From assembly GCA_007134225.1 (NCBI GenBank), contig SLLE01000094.1:1-40171 (forward strand): a DNA stretch of 40,171 nucleotides, written 5' to 3'. Every line of letters starts with the position of its first letter. Within the stretch, counting starts at the first letter, position 1. Shown here piece after piece: positions 17,964-27,769 of the stretch. Both the position numbers and the translations under genes were made by a program. The DNA comes from Tindallia sp. Its GTDB lineage: Bacteria > Bacillota > Clostridia > Peptostreptococcales > Tindalliaceae. Below the pieces are notes generated by a model. That model was not told the origin of the DNA and made no database searches. It saw only the letters and a program-made list of their open reading frames with translations.

Positions 17964-18242
17964 CTAAATGCGGTGCATGTAGTCAAAAATTTCTGTGTTT
18001 TGAACATTAATATCCATCCCGATGGAATCACCGGCATCAGCAACTCGTTTTTTTAGTTCGTTAAACTCTAGGGGAGAATGAGTAATGTCCACCAGCATGA
18101 TCATAGTAAAGTAATCCTGTAAAATAGTTTGACTTATATCAACGATATTTGCATTGTGATCCGCTAAAACCTTGGATATCGTTGATATAATTCCCACACG
18201 ATCTTTTCCCAAAACCGAAATAATGACTTTTTGATTATCCAT
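17964..18242 (-). CDS. ACT domain protein (UPF0237 family)
   Basis: A 92-aa stand-alone ACT-domain protein, related to the GcvR group: [36 protein letters not shown] is the ligand-binding beta-alpha-beta start. ACT domains usually bind amino acids. The frame is open further upstream, but those extra residues are not family-like; the ATG at 18242 has GGAAGGA about eight bases before it. It is first gene of a two-gene unit with UPF0210. Confidence 0.88.
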   Translation of the reverse strand: MDNQKVIISVLGKDRVGIISTISKVLADHNANIVDISQTILQDYFTMIMLVDITHSPLEFNELKKRVADAGDSIGMDINVQNTEIFDYMHRI

Positions 18243-18326
18243 TGAAATATTCCTTCCCTTCATCATCAAATTCCTGCGAACATTCATCCGCCGGTAGCAT
18301 TCATACCTTTCTGAATAATATGCAAA

Positions 18327-18335
18327 ATTATAACA
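18327..18335 (-). promoter_or_regulatory. Extended -10 promoter for the ACT-UPF0210 unit
   Basis: On the minus strand this reads TGTTATAAT, about 90 bases before the ACT start. It is one half of a divergent pair with the promoter at 18406. Confidence 0.55.
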
Positions 18336-18405
18336 CGTTATCGGAAGCTTTGAAATAGCAAATTGCGAATGAAAGCGTTTGCCTACCATGTTTTTGATCA
18401 ATTTG

Positions 18406-18414
18406 TGTTATAAT
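18406..18414 (+). promoter_or_regulatory. Extended -10 promoter for dpaL
   Basis: TGTTATAAT on the plus strand, 34 bases before the dpaL start, without a clear -35 box. It faces away from the copy at 18327. Confidence 0.6.
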
Positions 18415-18447
18415 AGGTGAATCGAATAGACGTGGGAGGGTATTTTG

Positions 18448-19680
18448 ATGACTAAAAACACTGGTGGCGTTCATTGGGTTATAAATGAGAAGGCAAAAAC
18501 AAACCGATACGAAGAAAAATGGACTGCGTTTCTGAAGCCAGACAAAGTAAGTGAGACACAACAATGGCTGATGCAAATGGAAGAATACGAAGAAACACCG
18601 TTAATTCACATGAAAAAACTGGCAGAATACCTCCAATTGGAAGATATTCTGATTAAAGACGAGGCGCGTCGATTTGATTTGAACGCCTTTAAAGTCTTGG
18701 GGGGAGCATATGCTCTGGTCCGCGTGCTTTGCGAAAAACTGGATAAAGATCCGGCTTCCGTATCCTTGGAGGAACTTCGTTCACAAGAAGTTAAGGAGAG
18801 ATTAGGAACCATCCTTTTTGTTACTGCAACAGATGGCAATCATGGGCATGGATTAGCCTGGGCTGCCAAAAAATTGGGCCATCAGGCGCATATCTTTATG
18901 CCAAAAGGATCATCGACCCTTCGGTTGGAAAGAATTAAACTGGAGGGTGCTGAAGCAGAGATCACAGATCTAAACTATGATGATGCGGTTCGTTACGCTC
19001 AGGAATATGCAAAGAAGCATAACGGCATTGTGGTTCAGGATACGGTTTGGGAGGACTATGAAAAAATTCCGGGGTGGATTATGCAGGGATATGCTGTCAT
19101 GGCAGAAGAAATTGTTGAAACGCTTCATGCTGCTGAGGAAAAAGCTCCAACACATGTGATCCTTCAAGCTGGCGTAGGTTCTTTTGCAGCGGCAGTTCTT
19201 GGTTATTTTGTAGAACGGTACCAGGAAGAAGCGCCGATTTTTATCATTGTTGAACCGAATCAGGCGGATTGCTATTATCGATCGGCTAAGATTAACGATG
19301 GACTTCCACACTCTGTAACCGGAGACATGGATACCATTATGGCTGGGCTCGCCTGTGGAGAACCGAGTTTTATTGCATGGAAAATCATCAACCGATATGC
19401 GACCACCTATATTTCCTGCCCAGATGAAGTGGCAGCCAGAGGCATGAGAATATTGGCCGCACCTTTGGAAGGCGATGAGGCAATTATTTCCGGGGAATCT
19501 GGTGCTGTAGGAATCGGTGTGTTGAGCCTCATGATGAAAAATGAATCCCTGAGAGAATTGAAAGAAAAACTGAACCTAAATCAACAATCACGTGTGCTTT
19601 GCATTAACACAGAGGGCGATACAGATCCGGAGCACTATCGGAAGGTGGTATGGGATGGCAAGAATCCATACGAAGCCTAG
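18448..19680 (+). CDS. dpaL: Diaminopropionate ammonia-lyase
   Basis: A 410-aa fold-type II PLP enzyme that converts 2,3-diaminopropionate to pyruvate and ammonia (YgeX in E. coli). PLP lysine is Lys82 in NAFKVLGGAYA; the glycine-rich phosphate loop lies in the later ILQAGVGSFAAAVLG; ATDGNHGHGLAWAAKKLG is also characteristic. A TTG precedes the ATG, but GGGAGGG is spaced seven bases from the ATG at 18448. It probably serves amino acid catabolism. The last 26 bases overlap the next gene. Confidence 0.94.
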   Translation: MTKNTGGVHWVINEKAKTNRYEEKWTAFLKPDKVSETQQWLMQMEEYEETPLIHMKKLAEYLQLEDILIKDEARRFDLNAFKVLGGAYALVRVLCEKLDKDPASVSLEELRSQEVKERLGTILFVTATDGNHGHGLAWAAKKLGHQAHIFMPKGSSTLRLERIKLEGAEAEITDLNYDDAVRYAQEYAKKHNGIVVQDTVWEDYEKIPGWIMQGYAVMAEEIVETLHAAEEKAPTHVILQAGVGSFAAAVLGYFVERYQEEAPIFIIVEPNQADCYYRSAKINDGLPHSVTGDMDTIMAGLACGEPSFIAWKIINRYATTYISCPDEVAARGMRILAAPLEGDEAIISGESGAVGIGVLSLMMKNESLRELKEKLNLNQQSRVLCINTEGDTDPEHYRKVVWDGKNPYEA

Positions 19681-20887
19681 TTTGTATCTGATCGTCCTTT
19701 TGATCCTCATGTTTTCAGGTTGCGGTTCTGAAATCGTTGAGGATACAGAAGAAAATGAATTGGCACAAGAGATGGAAGACAGGTCAGAGGATGAATCAGA
19801 TGCTAATAAAGAAATGGAAGTTAGCCAGGATATGGTGGAAACCGTTTTAGACAATATGAGCCTGGAAGAAAAAGCCGGGCAGGTTTTAATGCCCGCCTTT
19901 CGTAAAGATGAATGGGGCGCTCCGATACAGACTATTCATAATAACTTGCAAACGACATTGAATCAGTTAAAGCCGGGCGGGATCATTCTGTTTTCAGAAA
20001 ACATCCGGGACGAACAACAGCTAAAAGCCTTGATTCAAGACTTGCAGGAAACATCTGATATTTCACTGCTGATTGCGGTGGATGAAGAGGGTGGAAGGGT
20101 TTCACGATTAACCGGAAAAGAAATCGTATTTCCGGAACTGCCTGGTAATAGAGCCTTGGGATTAACGAAAGACCTCCCCCAAATTCGGAATTCTGGAAAA
20201 GTACTGGGAAAACGTCTTAGGGAGTTGGGTTTCAATATGAACATGGCACCGGTGGCAGACGTGGACAGTAACCCTGCGAATCCGGTTATTGGAGAACGAT
20301 CTTTTGGTTCAGACCCGGAACTCGTTGCGACTTTGGCAGTGACGCAGGCAGAAGGCATGATGGAAGAAGGAGTGATCCCGGTATTTAAGCATTTTCCAGG
20401 ACATGGAGATACGGGTGCGGACACGCATTTTGGTCAGGTCGTTCTACCGCATACCCGGGAGCGAATGGAAAAGGTTGAATTGGTTCCCTTTCAAAAAGGA
20501 ATCGATCATGGAATTCCAGTGATTATGACGGCGCATTTAATGGTGCCTGCCTATGATGAATCTCATCCGGCGACTTTGTCTGAAGCTATTTTAACAGATT
20601 TGTTGAGGGGAAAAATGGGATTTAAAGGTTTGATTGTGACAGATGCACTTGAGATGGCAGCCATCAGCAATGAGTGGGACAGTGGTGAGGCGGCGGTGAT
20701 GGCCTTGAAAGCTGGAGCAGATTTATTACTGATGCCATCCGAACCATTGGAAGCACATAAAGCGATCATTGCAGCTGTGAAAAAAGAAAGACTTTCGGAG
20801 GAAAGGCTGGATGAATCGGTGGTTAAAATCTTGCGGTTAAAAAAAGAATACAAACTAACGATTGGTACACTGGAGAACAAAAAATAA
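19655..20887 (+). CDS. nagZ: Beta-N-acetylhexosaminidase-like lipoprotein (GH3, NagZ type)
   Basis: A 410-aa glycoside hydrolase family 3 protein. The N-terminus has a lipoprotein signal with lipobox FSGC and Cys23 as lipid site, then an acidic linker (about 25-60). In the catalytic domain KHFPGHGDTGADTH (from Lys245) is the NagZ-type acid/base loop with His250 and Asp252, and Asp330 in VTDALEM is the nucleophile. It should release N-acetylglucosamine from cell-wall fragments outside the membrane, as Bacillus NagZ does. The start at 19655, after GGAAGG, lies inside the dpaL end, suggesting coupled translation. Confidence 0.92.
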   Translation: MARIHTKPSLYLIVLLILMFSGCGSEIVEDTEENELAQEMEDRSEDESDANKEMEVSQDMVETVLDNMSLEEKAGQVLMPAFRKDEWGAPIQTIHNNLQTTLNQLKPGGIILFSENIRDEQQLKALIQDLQETSDISLLIAVDEEGGRVSRLTGKEIVFPELPGNRALGLTKDLPQIRNSGKVLGKRLRELGFNMNMAPVADVDSNPANPVIGERSFGSDPELVATLAVTQAEGMMEEGVIPVFKHFPGHGDTGADTHFGQVVLPHTRERMEKVELVPFQKGIDHGIPVIMTAHLMVPAYDESHPATLSEAILTDLLRGKMGFKGLIVTDALEMAAISNEWDSGEAAVMALKAGADLLLMPSEPLEAHKAIIAAVKKERLSEERLDESVVKILRLKKEYKLTIGTLENKK

Positions 20888-20976
20888 CCATACAACGATT
20901 AAAAAAAGCAACCCTTCCGACTACACTGGACAACTTCAAATAAGAAAGATTTGTCCATATGAAAAGAAGAAAGCTA

Positions 20977-21005
20977 TTGACATAAAAAATGGTCACGTGT
21001 ATAAT
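20977..21005 (+). promoter_or_regulatory. Promoter of the phenylacetate-CoA ligase T-box
   Basis: A perfect TTGACA (20977-20982) and perfect TATAAT (21000-21005), 17-base spacer. Confidence 0.88.
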
Positions 21006-21011
21006 GTTTTT

Positions 21012-21310
21012 CTAATCAATTAATATTCAGAAAAACAATGATGGGGAAAAGTAGACAATGTGATGCTACACAGGGAAGAATGCCGTTGACTGAGAGCATT
21101 CCTGGGGTCAAATTGTTGAAGTTCTCTCTGGAGTTTTCAGGTTGAAATGGCAGTAGGCTTGAACGGAGCCCCCGTTATCGGGTGCGTATATAAGAGTCAA
21201 CGGATTCTCGTATTCAGAGTGAAGTGGGCTGCAATAATGTCAGTCAATAAGGGTGGTAACGCGGAAACCTTTCGTCCCTTGACAGGAGGAAGGTTTCTTT
21301 TTTTATTCTC
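21012..21310 (+). promoter_or_regulatory. T-box leader before phenylacetate-CoA ligase (Phe, specifier TTC)
   Basis: T-box sequence GGGTGGTAACGCGG (21251-21264); terminator arms AAACCTT (from 21265) and AAGGTTT (to about 21296) with a T run to 21304. The Stem I tip is GAATGC...GCATTC around CGTTGACTGAGA. The base stem pairs GAAAAAC with GTTTTC; ACAATGTGA pairs with TCAAATTGT. The specifier loop begins TGAAG-TTC with TTC at 21122-21124, the same place as TTC in the pheS leader and ACC in the thrS leader. Read as phenylalanine; folding by hand only. Confidence 0.9.
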
Positions 21311-21362
21311 TTTTCCTCCTTCAAGGACTTGGATGCACACAAAAATGGAGGAGGGTATAAAG

Positions 21363-22661
21363 ATGTACTGGAATCAGCAAAAAGAATGCATGGCAAGAGA
21401 AGAACTGGAAAATTTACAATTAAAACGACTGCAGAAAACGGTGGAAATGGCCTTTCATAATGTTCCTCATTATCGAAGGGTTTTTCAGGCGGCAGGAGTG
21501 GATCCCAGTGAAATTGAGAGCTTTAAGGATTTGGAGAAACTGCCTTTTTGCCGCAAACAGGATTTGCGGGATAACTATCCTTATGATATGTTTGCCGTTG
21601 CGATGCAGGAAGTGGTGAGAATTCACTCTTCTTCCGGAACGACCGGCAAACCTACGGTGGTGGGATATACACGCAAAGATCTTAATACCTGGTCGGAATT
21701 AATGGCGCGCTCCTTAATGAGTGCCGGTGTTCAGCGGCAGGATGTGATTCAAAATGCATACGGATACGGACTGTTTACCGGCGGCTTGGGAGTGCATTAT
21801 GGAGCTGAAAAAATTGGTGCCTCCATTATTCCGATATCAGGAGGTAATACAGGCCGGCAGATTATGATTATGAAAGATTATGGCAGCACCGTCATTACCT
21901 GCACGCCATCTTATGCGTTATATTTGGCGGAATCCATTGAAGAAAATGGTATTAAACTTTCAGATCTTAAGCTTAAAATAGGTATTTTTGGAGCAGAACC
22001 CTGGTCGGAAAATATGCGAAAAGAAATCGAACAGCGGCTAAGTCTGAAAGCCATCGATATTTATGGACTAAGCGAAATCATTGGTCCCGGAGTAGCAGTG
22101 GAATGCCAGGAACAGAATGGACTCCATGTGATGGAAGATCATTTTCTGATGGAAATTATTGATCCGGAAACCGTTGAGGTGCTTCCGGAAGGTGAACGAG
22201 GCGAATTGGTTTTCACCTCCCTGACGAAAGAAGCTCTTCCAATTATTCGATATCGTACTGGCGACATTACCCGGATTCTTCCCGGAGCATGTGCCTGTGG
22301 AAGAACACTGAGAAGAATTGGACGAATTGAAGGCAGAAGCGATGATATGCTCATTATTCGTGGTGTCAATGTATTTCCATCTCAGGTGGAGCATGCGCTC
22401 CTTCAAATGGGCGAGGTTGAACCACACTATCAGCTGGTTGTTGAACGGCATGGTCAGATGGATATGCTTGAAGTTCAGGTGGAGATTTCTGAAACTACCT
22501 TGTTCGATGAAGTCAGATCCCTGGAGGATCTGGCGAATCGGATTCGGCACAATATTGAAAGTGTGTTGGCCGTGTCTGTTAAAGTGAAACTGGTGGAGCC
22601 TAAAACGATTCCAAGAAGTGAAGGAAAAGCAAAAAGGGTAATCGATCGTCGAAAACTATGA
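21363..22661 (+). CDS. paaK: Phenylacetate--CoA ligase (aryl-acid:CoA ligase)
   Basis: A 432-aa adenylate-forming enzyme of the PaaK type that makes an aryl-acetyl-CoA from acid, ATP and CoA. The AMP-binding loop is [15 protein letters not shown]; further motifs are [15 protein letters not shown] and YRTGDITRI, then the C-terminal AMP-binding domain after [24 protein letters not shown] precedes the ATG at 21363; earlier in-frame starts fall in the T-box. With a Phe T-box before and an ACT protein after, a role in making phenylalanine from phenylacetate is likely. Other aryl acids such as indoleacetate are possible. Confidence 0.93.
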   Translation: MYWNQQKECMAREELENLQLKRLQKTVEMAFHNVPHYRRVFQAAGVDPSEIESFKDLEKLPFCRKQDLRDNYPYDMFAVAMQEVVRIHSSSGTTGKPTVVGYTRKDLNTWSELMARSLMSAGVQRQDVIQNAYGYGLFTGGLGVHYGAEKIGASIIPISGGNTGRQIMIMKDYGSTVITCTPSYALYLAESIEENGIKLSDLKLKIGIFGAEPWSENMRKEIEQRLSLKAIDIYGLSEIIGPGVAVECQEQNGLHVMEDHFLMEIIDPETVEVLPEGERGELVFTSLTKEALPIIRYRTGDITRILPGACACGRTLRRIGRIEGRSDDMLIIRGVNVFPSQVEHALLQMGEVEPHYQLVVERHGQMDMLEVQVEISETTLFDEVRSLEDLANRIRHNIESVLAVSVKVKLVEPKTIPRSEGKAKRVIDRRKL

Positions 22662-22681
22662 ATTAGTGTGGATGGAAAATA

Positions 22682-22690
22682 TGTTATAAT
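22682..22690 (+). promoter_or_regulatory. Extended -10 promoter for the tandem ACT gene
   Basis: TGTTATAAT, 33 bases before the tandem ACT gene, in the short gap after paaK. It suggests that the ACT gene can also be transcribed apart from the T-box. Confidence 0.55.
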
Positions 22691-22723
22691 AGGATAACGG
22701 AATAGATTAGAGGAGGTCTTACG

Positions 22724-23176
22724 ATGGTTATTAAACAATTATCCGTATTTTTGGAGAATTCACCTGGTCGTCTAAAAGCAGCAACAAAAGTATTGGCGGA
22801 AGCCAAGATTAATATGAGAGCCCTAACACTGGCAGACACGGCGGATTTTGGTGTTTTACGAATCATTGTCGACAAACCGGAAGAGGCAATGAGTATTTTG
22901 AAGAAAAATCACTTTGCTGTTAAAATGACGGAAGTTTTGGCGGTAGAGATGGATGATACCCCTGGCGGGCTAAACACAGTGCTGGAAACTTTGGAAAACA
23001 GTCTGGTCAACATTGAGTATATGTATGCATTTATGGGGTCTAAACCCAGAAAAGCTTTGGTGATTTTCCGTGTGGATAAGCTGGAAAAAGCCATTGAATG
23101 CCTCCGTAAGGAAGGTGTTCGTCTGATCAGCACCGAAAAGGAAGTAGAAGAATTAATTCATTTTTGTTGGGAATAA
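22724..23176 (+). CDS. Tandem ACT domain protein
   Basis: A 150-aa protein made of two ACT domains: residues about 1-70 (VIKQLSVFLENSPGRLKAATKVLAEA) and about 71-145 (EVLAVEMDDTPGGLNTVLETLEN). Tandem ACT proteins are regularly found next to phenylacetate-CoA ligase and indolepyruvate oxidoreductase genes in anaerobes and archaea, and are thought to sense aromatic or branched amino acids. AGGAGG precedes the ATG. It is 62 bases after paaK, with its own candidate -10 box, and has a terminator after it. Confidence 0.92.
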   Translation: MVIKQLSVFLENSPGRLKAATKVLAEAKINMRALTLADTADFGVLRIIVDKPEEAMSILKKNHFAVKMTEVLAVEMDDTPGGLNTVLETLENSLVNIEYMYAFMGSKPRKALVIFRVDKLEKAIECLRKEGVRLISTEKEVEELIHFCWE

Positions 23177-23192
23177 TGCAGTGAATAATGTT

Positions 23193-23243
23193 GCGGCTTA
23201 TTTCAAAGACATTCTGTCCAAGAAAAGAGCCGCTATTGTTTTT
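23193..23243 (+). terminator. Terminator after the tandem ACT gene
   Basis: A long stepped hairpin, GCGGCT / TTTC / GACA pairing with TGTC / GAAA / AGCCGC, separated by small symmetric loops (23193-23233), then TATTGTTTTTT. Confidence 0.82.
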
Positions 23244-23244
23244 T

Positions 23245-23511
23245 CTATAGCATTTTTTTCTGAGCGATCCGCTCGTTGTTCCAATAAAAAGTAACTTTGT
23301 CTGTGAAAAGTCCTAAAGATAGCTCAGCACGAATCATGGCACCCCTGTTGCTTCCTTTGTCAATGACCGCCTCCAAAATCGTATCCACTTTATGATTCCT
23401 GAGGCTCCCCTTTTTTCGATCCAGTACTTCGCCATCCAAAGACAAAGTGAACTCCGCCAGGGAACGGTTGAATTCAATCGCATGACCCTTAAAGCTCGTT
23501 TTAACCTTCAT
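23245..23511 (-). CDS. Hypothetical 88-aa protein
   Basis: I do not recognise this protein. It is 88 aa, basic, without a signal or membrane segment, without cysteine, and appears rich in beta strands with alternating hydrophobic residues (AEFTLSLDGEVLDR, GAMIRAELSLGLFTDKVTFYW). The AGGAGGAG site is well placed before its ATG, which supports a real gene. It lies 45 bases after the split chromate transporter on the same strand, so it may be read with it. It is possibly a small beta-sandwich binding protein; no function is assigned. Confidence 0.75.
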   Translation of the reverse strand: MKVKTSFKGHAIEFNRSLAEFTLSLDGEVLDRKKGSLRNHKVDTILEAVIDKGSNRGAMIRAELSLGLFTDKVTFYWNNERIAQKKML

Positions 23512-23556
23512 ATATATGTCTCCTCCTGTCCTTATTGATTTAATTTCATGGTCCAG

Positions 23557-24075
23557 TTAAAAGATAAGCACTCCAACAATTCCGGAACAAAGAATAATGG
23601 GTACCGGGTGTATTTTGGATTTCCAGAACACCAGGAAAGCGCCCAACATAATACCGGTTGATTTGAGGTCCGGAACGGACACTTCATACAAGGAAAGAAT
23701 GGCTGCCAGAATAAATGAAATGACAGCAGGTCGGATTCCTTTGAAAAATCCCTGCACAAGAAAATGATCCGGATTCTTGGTTAAGACCCTGGCGGCGATC
23801 AGTACCAGTACGGAAGTTAAGAAAACAACTCCAAAGGTTGCGGCCAATCCCCCGATAACCCCTGCCTGCGTATATCCAATAAAAGTGGCAAGATTGATGG
23901 AGATGGGTCCCGGTGACATTTGTGATATAGCAATCATATCTACCAGACCGGAAGCGGAAATCCATTCCTGCGAACGCACCACTTCCCGGTGAATCAATGG
24001 CAGCATGGCGTAGCCGCCTCCGAAAGTGAAAGCGCCAATACGCATAAAAACAAGCATTAAGCGTAAATGGATCAT
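23557..24075 (-). CDS. Chromate transporter family protein, second half
   Basis: A 172-aa half-size protein of the CHR (chromate ion transporter) family with about five to six membrane segments. The family start MRIGAFTFGGGYAMLPLIHREVV is clear, followed by SQMSPGPISINLATFIGY. Two short CHR genes in tandem together correspond to one full-length ChrA, working as a pair with opposite membrane orientation. The true substrate in an anaerobe is uncertain; many are not tested for chromate. Its start overlaps the previous gene by four bases. Confidence 0.9.
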   Translation of the reverse strand: MIHLRLMLVFMRIGAFTFGGGYAMLPLIHREVVRSQEWISASGLVDMIAISQMSPGPISINLATFIGYTQAGVIGGLAATFGVVFLTSVLVLIAARVLTKNPDHFLVQGFFKGIRPAVISFILAAILSLYEVSVPDLKSTGIMLGAFLVFWKSKIHPVPIILCSGIVGVLIF

Positions 24076-24620
24076 GATGAGGTCCGCTCCTTTCGTTTTT
24101 CACTGATCAATCCAGCAATCATGCAAGTAATGATGACACCGATGGGATGGACTTCTAACCAGTGAAGAGCAATGATTGCAAAGAGAGAAACGACTAGTGA
24201 GAAAGTAGTTTTAGGAATGGTAGGAAGTAGCTTCATCAAAGAAACCACCAACAAGGCAACGATGGCAGGGCGTACGCCAAGTAAAAACAATTGGATTGAT
24301 TCCATGCCGACGATTTGTTGGTAGAAACGGGCAATCAGTAAAATAACCATGATAGAAGGAGTGATGTTACCCAAAATACAGGCAACAGAACCTTTGTATC
24401 GGGCTATTTTGTAACCGGCATAAGCGGAAATGTTCGTTGAAATGGCACCCGGCATACTTTGACAAACGGCAAGAATGTCGATAAAATCTTCATTTGAGAG
24501 AATTTTTGCTTTTTCCACCAATTCTTTCTGGATAATGGGAACCATGGCATAGCCACCGCCAAAGGTAAAAGCACCGACACGAAAAAAAATGGTAAATAAT
24601 TTACATATATTTGGATTCAT
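24072..24620 (-). CDS. Chromate transporter family protein, first half
   Basis: A 182-aa half-size CHR-family membrane protein, partner of the downstream gene. It carries FFRVGAFTFGGGYAMVPIIQKELVEK near the N-terminus and VCQSMPGAISTNISAYAGYK, matching the same positions in its partner. GGGAGGA lies before the ATG. It is the first gene of the minus-strand unit and is divergent from lon across about 208 bases. Confidence 0.9.
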   Translation of the reverse strand: MNPNICKLFTIFFRVGAFTFGGGYAMVPIIQKELVEKAKILSNEDFIDILAVCQSMPGAISTNISAYAGYKIARYKGSVACILGNITPSIMVILLIARFYQQIVGMESIQLFLLGVRPAIVALLVVSLMKLLPTIPKTTFSLVVSLFAIIALHWLEVHPIGVIITCMIAGLISEKRKERTSS

Positions 24621-24828
24621 TTAGGAATCCTCCCGTTAGAAAATATGATATTCTTGTAGCAGAAGACAGGAAAAGGTATAATAATCTTTGTTTTGCTATA
24701 ACACCATTATTTTAACAGAAAAATGGGTAGATATCCATACAGGGCCTCTTGATAAATAAATGAGGTAGCCTGAGTTAAGTAAGTGAATGAAATTTTGCTA
24801 AGGAGATTCACATAAAGGAGATGATCAC

Positions 24829-27180
24829 ATGGATGAACAGGAAATGAAATTAGATCAGCATACACTGCCGCTAATTCCCTTAAGGGGACTGACTGTATTT
24901 CCACATATGGTTTTGCATTTTGATGTGGGGAGGGAAAGATCCATCAATGCGTTGGAAGAAGCAATGGTAAGCGACCAGATGATTTTCCTTTCTGCCCAAA
25001 AAGAAGCAGAAACTGGTGCGCCGACATCTGAAGATGTCTATGAAGTAGGCACCATTTCAAAAGTTAAGCAAATGTTGAAGCTCCCGGGAGACAATATTCG
25101 GGTATTGGTGGAAGGGATTAAGCGAGGCCGCGTGAAAAAATTCGTACAGGAAATTCCATACTTCGTGGTAGAGGTGGAAGGACAGGAGCAAGAAGAGGAA
25201 GATGTATCTGATGCAGAGACAGAAGCATTGATGCGAAGTGTAGTGGATACGTTTGAAAAATACATCGAAGCCAGCAACAAGATTTCTCCGGAAATTTTTA
25301 TTACCATAACGGAAATAGAAATACCAGGGCGCTTAGCGGATACCATTGCAGCTAATATTGTGCTAAAACCCCATCAAAAACAGGAAATGCTTGAAGCCTT
25401 CAATCCTTCAGAAAGACTTGAAACCTTATATCGATTCCTGTTGGAAGAAATTGAAATTCTGGAAATTGAAAAGAAAATAAATACAAGAGTGAAAAAGCAA
25501 ATTAATAAAGTGCAGAAAGAGTACTACTTACGGGAACAGCTTCGAGCCATTCAGAAAGAATTGGGCGAAGACGAAGGTGTTCTTGAAGAGGTAGAAGAAT
25601 ATAAAAAACAACTGAAAAAAATCAAGCTACCAAAAGAACTGCACCAAAAAATTGAGCGTGAAATTGAGCGCTTGGTTAAACTGCCGGCTTCGTCAGCGGA
25701 AACCGGCGTTATTCGAAACTATATCGACTGGGTGCTGAACCTGCCTTGGAAAAAAGAAACAAAAGATCGTATGGATCTGAAAAAATCCTCCGACATTCTG
25801 GAAGAAGACCATCATGGACTGGAAAAAGTCAAGGAAAGAATACTGGAATACCTGGCAATTCGGCAGCTGTCCAAGTCCATGAAAGGCCCAATTCTTTGCC
25901 TGGTGGGACCGCCGGGAGTAGGAAAAACTTCTATTGGAAAGTCCGTAGCCCGCGCTTTGAATCGAAAATTTGTCCGAATGTCATTGGGTGGCGTTCGAGA
26001 TGAAGCAGAGATTCGTGGTCATCGTCGGACTTATATCGGTGCGATTCCGGGAAGGATTATTAGTTCCATTCGACAGGTGGGAACAAAGAACCCGGTATTC
26101 CTATTAGACGAAATTGATAAGCTGGCCAGCGACTTCAGAGGAGATCCGGCATCTGCTTTGCTGGAAGTTTTGGATCCGGAGCAGAATTATGATTTTACGG
26201 ACCACTTTTTAGAGCTGCCCTTCAATCTGTCAAAAGTGATGTTTATCACAACGGCCAATTCAATGGATACTATCCCCAGAGCTTTACTGGACAGAATGGA
26301 AGTTATCAGGATTCCTGGCTATACGGAAGATGAGAAGTTGAGTATTGCAGAAAAATATTTATTGCCGAAACAAATTAAGGATCATGGGTTAAAAACAGAA
26401 AACCTTAAAATATCGGAAAAGTCCTTAAGAGATATTATTAACAACTATACACGCGAGTCTGGAGTGCGTAACCTCGAGCGTCAGATCGCCAACATTTGCC
26501 GTAAAGTGGTTAAACGAATTGTTGAGGAAGACATACAATATGTAAGGATTAATCCGGACAATCTAAAGAAGTATTTAGGGACTCCGCAGTTCCGATATGA
26601 AATGGCTGCCCAAAAGGATGAAGTTGGAATTGCCAGGGGGCTTGCCTGGACAAGAGTGGGCGGCGATACGATTTCTATTGAAGTAACGCCCATGAAAGGA
26701 ACTGGAAAACTGGTCCTAACCGGTCAATTGGGAGATGTGATGAAAGAATCCGCCAGGGCAGGCATATCCTATATTCGATCCAGAATTGATTTATTGGGGA
26801 TCGATGAAGAATTCCATTCCAATAAAGACATACACATTCATATCCCCGAAGGTGGAACCCCAAAGGACGGTCCTTCAGCGGGGATTACAATGGCAACGGC
26901 TGTCATTTCATCGTTAACCGGAGTACCGGTCCGCAAAGACGTTGCGATGACAGGAGAAATCACATTACGTGGAAGAGTGTTGGTCATCGGAGGTGTCAAG
27001 GAAAAAGTGCTGGCAGCTAAAAGAGCTGGTATTAAAAAAGTATTGCTTCCGATGGAAAACAAAAAAGACATGGAAGAAGTACCTGAGAACGTAAAGAAAA
27101 AAATTGAATTTGTGTTTGTTGAACACATGGATGAAGTGCTTGAGCATGCACTGCTAAGGGAGCCTAAAAATGAAAATTAA
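24829..27180 (+). CDS. lon: ATP-dependent Lon protease
   Basis: A 783-aa LonA: N-terminal substrate-recognition domain (about 1-200), a helical linker, AAA+ ATPase with Walker A GPPGVGKT at 360-367 and Walker [10 protein letters not shown], and the C-terminal serine protease domain with the Ser683-Lys726 dyad (PKDGPSAG and [11 protein letters not shown]). It degrades misfolded and some regulatory proteins. AAAGGAG precedes the ATG. The 3' end overlaps ysxC by 11 bases, the lonA-ysxC order of Bacillus. I see no clear heat-shock operator upstream. Confidence 0.98.
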   Translation: MDEQEMKLDQHTLPLIPLRGLTVFPHMVLHFDVGRERSINALEEAMVSDQMIFLSAQKEAETGAPTSEDVYEVGTISKVKQMLKLPGDNIRVLVEGIKRGRVKKFVQEIPYFVVEVEGQEQEEEDVSDAETEALMRSVVDTFEKYIEASNKISPEIFITITEIEIPGRLADTIAANIVLKPHQKQEMLEAFNPSERLETLYRFLLEEIEILEIEKKINTRVKKQINKVQKEYYLREQLRAIQKELGEDEGVLEEVEEYKKQLKKIKLPKELHQKIEREIERLVKLPASSAETGVIRNYIDWVLNLPWKKETKDRMDLKKSSDILEEDHHGLEKVKERILEYLAIRQLSKSMKGPILCLVGPPGVGKTSIGKSVARALNRKFVRMSLGGVRDEAEIRGHRRTYIGAIPGRIISSIRQVGTKNPVFLLDEIDKLASDFRGDPASALLEVLDPEQNYDFTDHFLELPFNLSKVMFITTANSMDTIPRALLDRMEVIRIPGYTEDEKLSIAEKYLLPKQIKDHGLKTENLKISEKSLRDIINNYTRESGVRNLERQIANICRKVVKRIVEEDIQYVRINPDNLKKYLGTPQFRYEMAAQKDEVGIARGLAWTRVGGDTISIEVTPMKGTGKLVLTGQLGDVMKESARAGISYIRSRIDLLGIDEEFHSNKDIHIHIPEGGTPKDGPSAGITMATAVISSLTGVPVRKDVAMTGEITLRGRVLVIGGVKEKVLAAKRAGIKKVLLPMENKKDMEEVPENVKKKIEFVFVEHMDEVLEHALLREPKNEN

Positions 27181-27766
27181 AGAAGCATCGTTTGTTGGCA
27201 GTTTTGTAAAACCAGAGCAGTTTCCGGATGAAATGATGCCTGAAATTGCTCTGGCAGGTCGTTCTAATGTAGGAAAATCATCGTTAATTAACACATTGCT
27301 TGGGAGGAAAAAACTGGCTAAAACCAGTGGAGCACCTGGAAAAACACGAACCATCAATTTTTATAGAATCAATCAGAATTTTTTCTTTGTGGATTTGCCA
27401 GGATATGGATACGCAAAGGTTTCTAAAAAAGAACGGGATTCCTGGGGGAAAATGATTGAGAACTATCTCGCTAAGCGAGAAACTCTTAGAGAAGTTGTGT
27501 TACTGGTTGATATTCGCCATGACCCTTCGGAAGACGATCGAATTATGTATGAATGGATTCGTCATCAGGGTTTTGGTCATCTGGTAGTGGCCACCAAGGC
27601 GGATAAACTGTCCCGTTCCAGGCAAATGCAGCAGATGAGACGAATCAAAACGAAACTGGCAATGCCGGATTCTGCTGTTATTCTTCCATTTTCAGCACTT
27701 AAAAAAACCGGCACAGAAGAAGTATGGAAATTGCTGGAAACTCATCTGGAGACGAGTGAAACGTAA
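27170..27766 (+). CDS. ysxC: Ribosome biogenesis GTP-binding protein YsxC/EngB
   Basis: A 198-aa essential GTPase that takes part in late 50S subunit assembly. GTPase motifs: G1 [10 protein letters not shown]2 threonine in GKTRTINF, G3 DLPGYG, G4 TKADK, and a G5-like SALKKTG. It is standard length. Its ATG lies within the last codons of lon, so translation is coupled. A bidirectional terminator follows. Confidence 0.97.
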   Translation: MKIKEASFVGSFVKPEQFPDEMMPEIALAGRSNVGKSSLINTLLGRKKLAKTSGAPGKTRTINFYRINQNFFFVDLPGYGYAKVSKKERDSWGKMIENYLAKRETLREVVLLVDIRHDPSEDDRIMYEWIRHQGFGHLVVATKADKLSRSRQMQQMRRIKTKLAMPDSAVILPFSALKKTGTEEVWKLLETHLETSET

Positions 27767-27769
27767 AAA

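Noticed and set aside
18243-18401. N-terminal extension of the minus-strand ACT protein
   Set aside because: The extension has no family match and runs through the promoter; the ATG at 18242 has a good ribosome site.
21147-21362. 72-residue N-terminal extension of phenylacetate-CoA ligase
   Set aside because: It would be translated from the T-box; the ATG at 21363 has a strong GGAGGAGG site and fits the family start.
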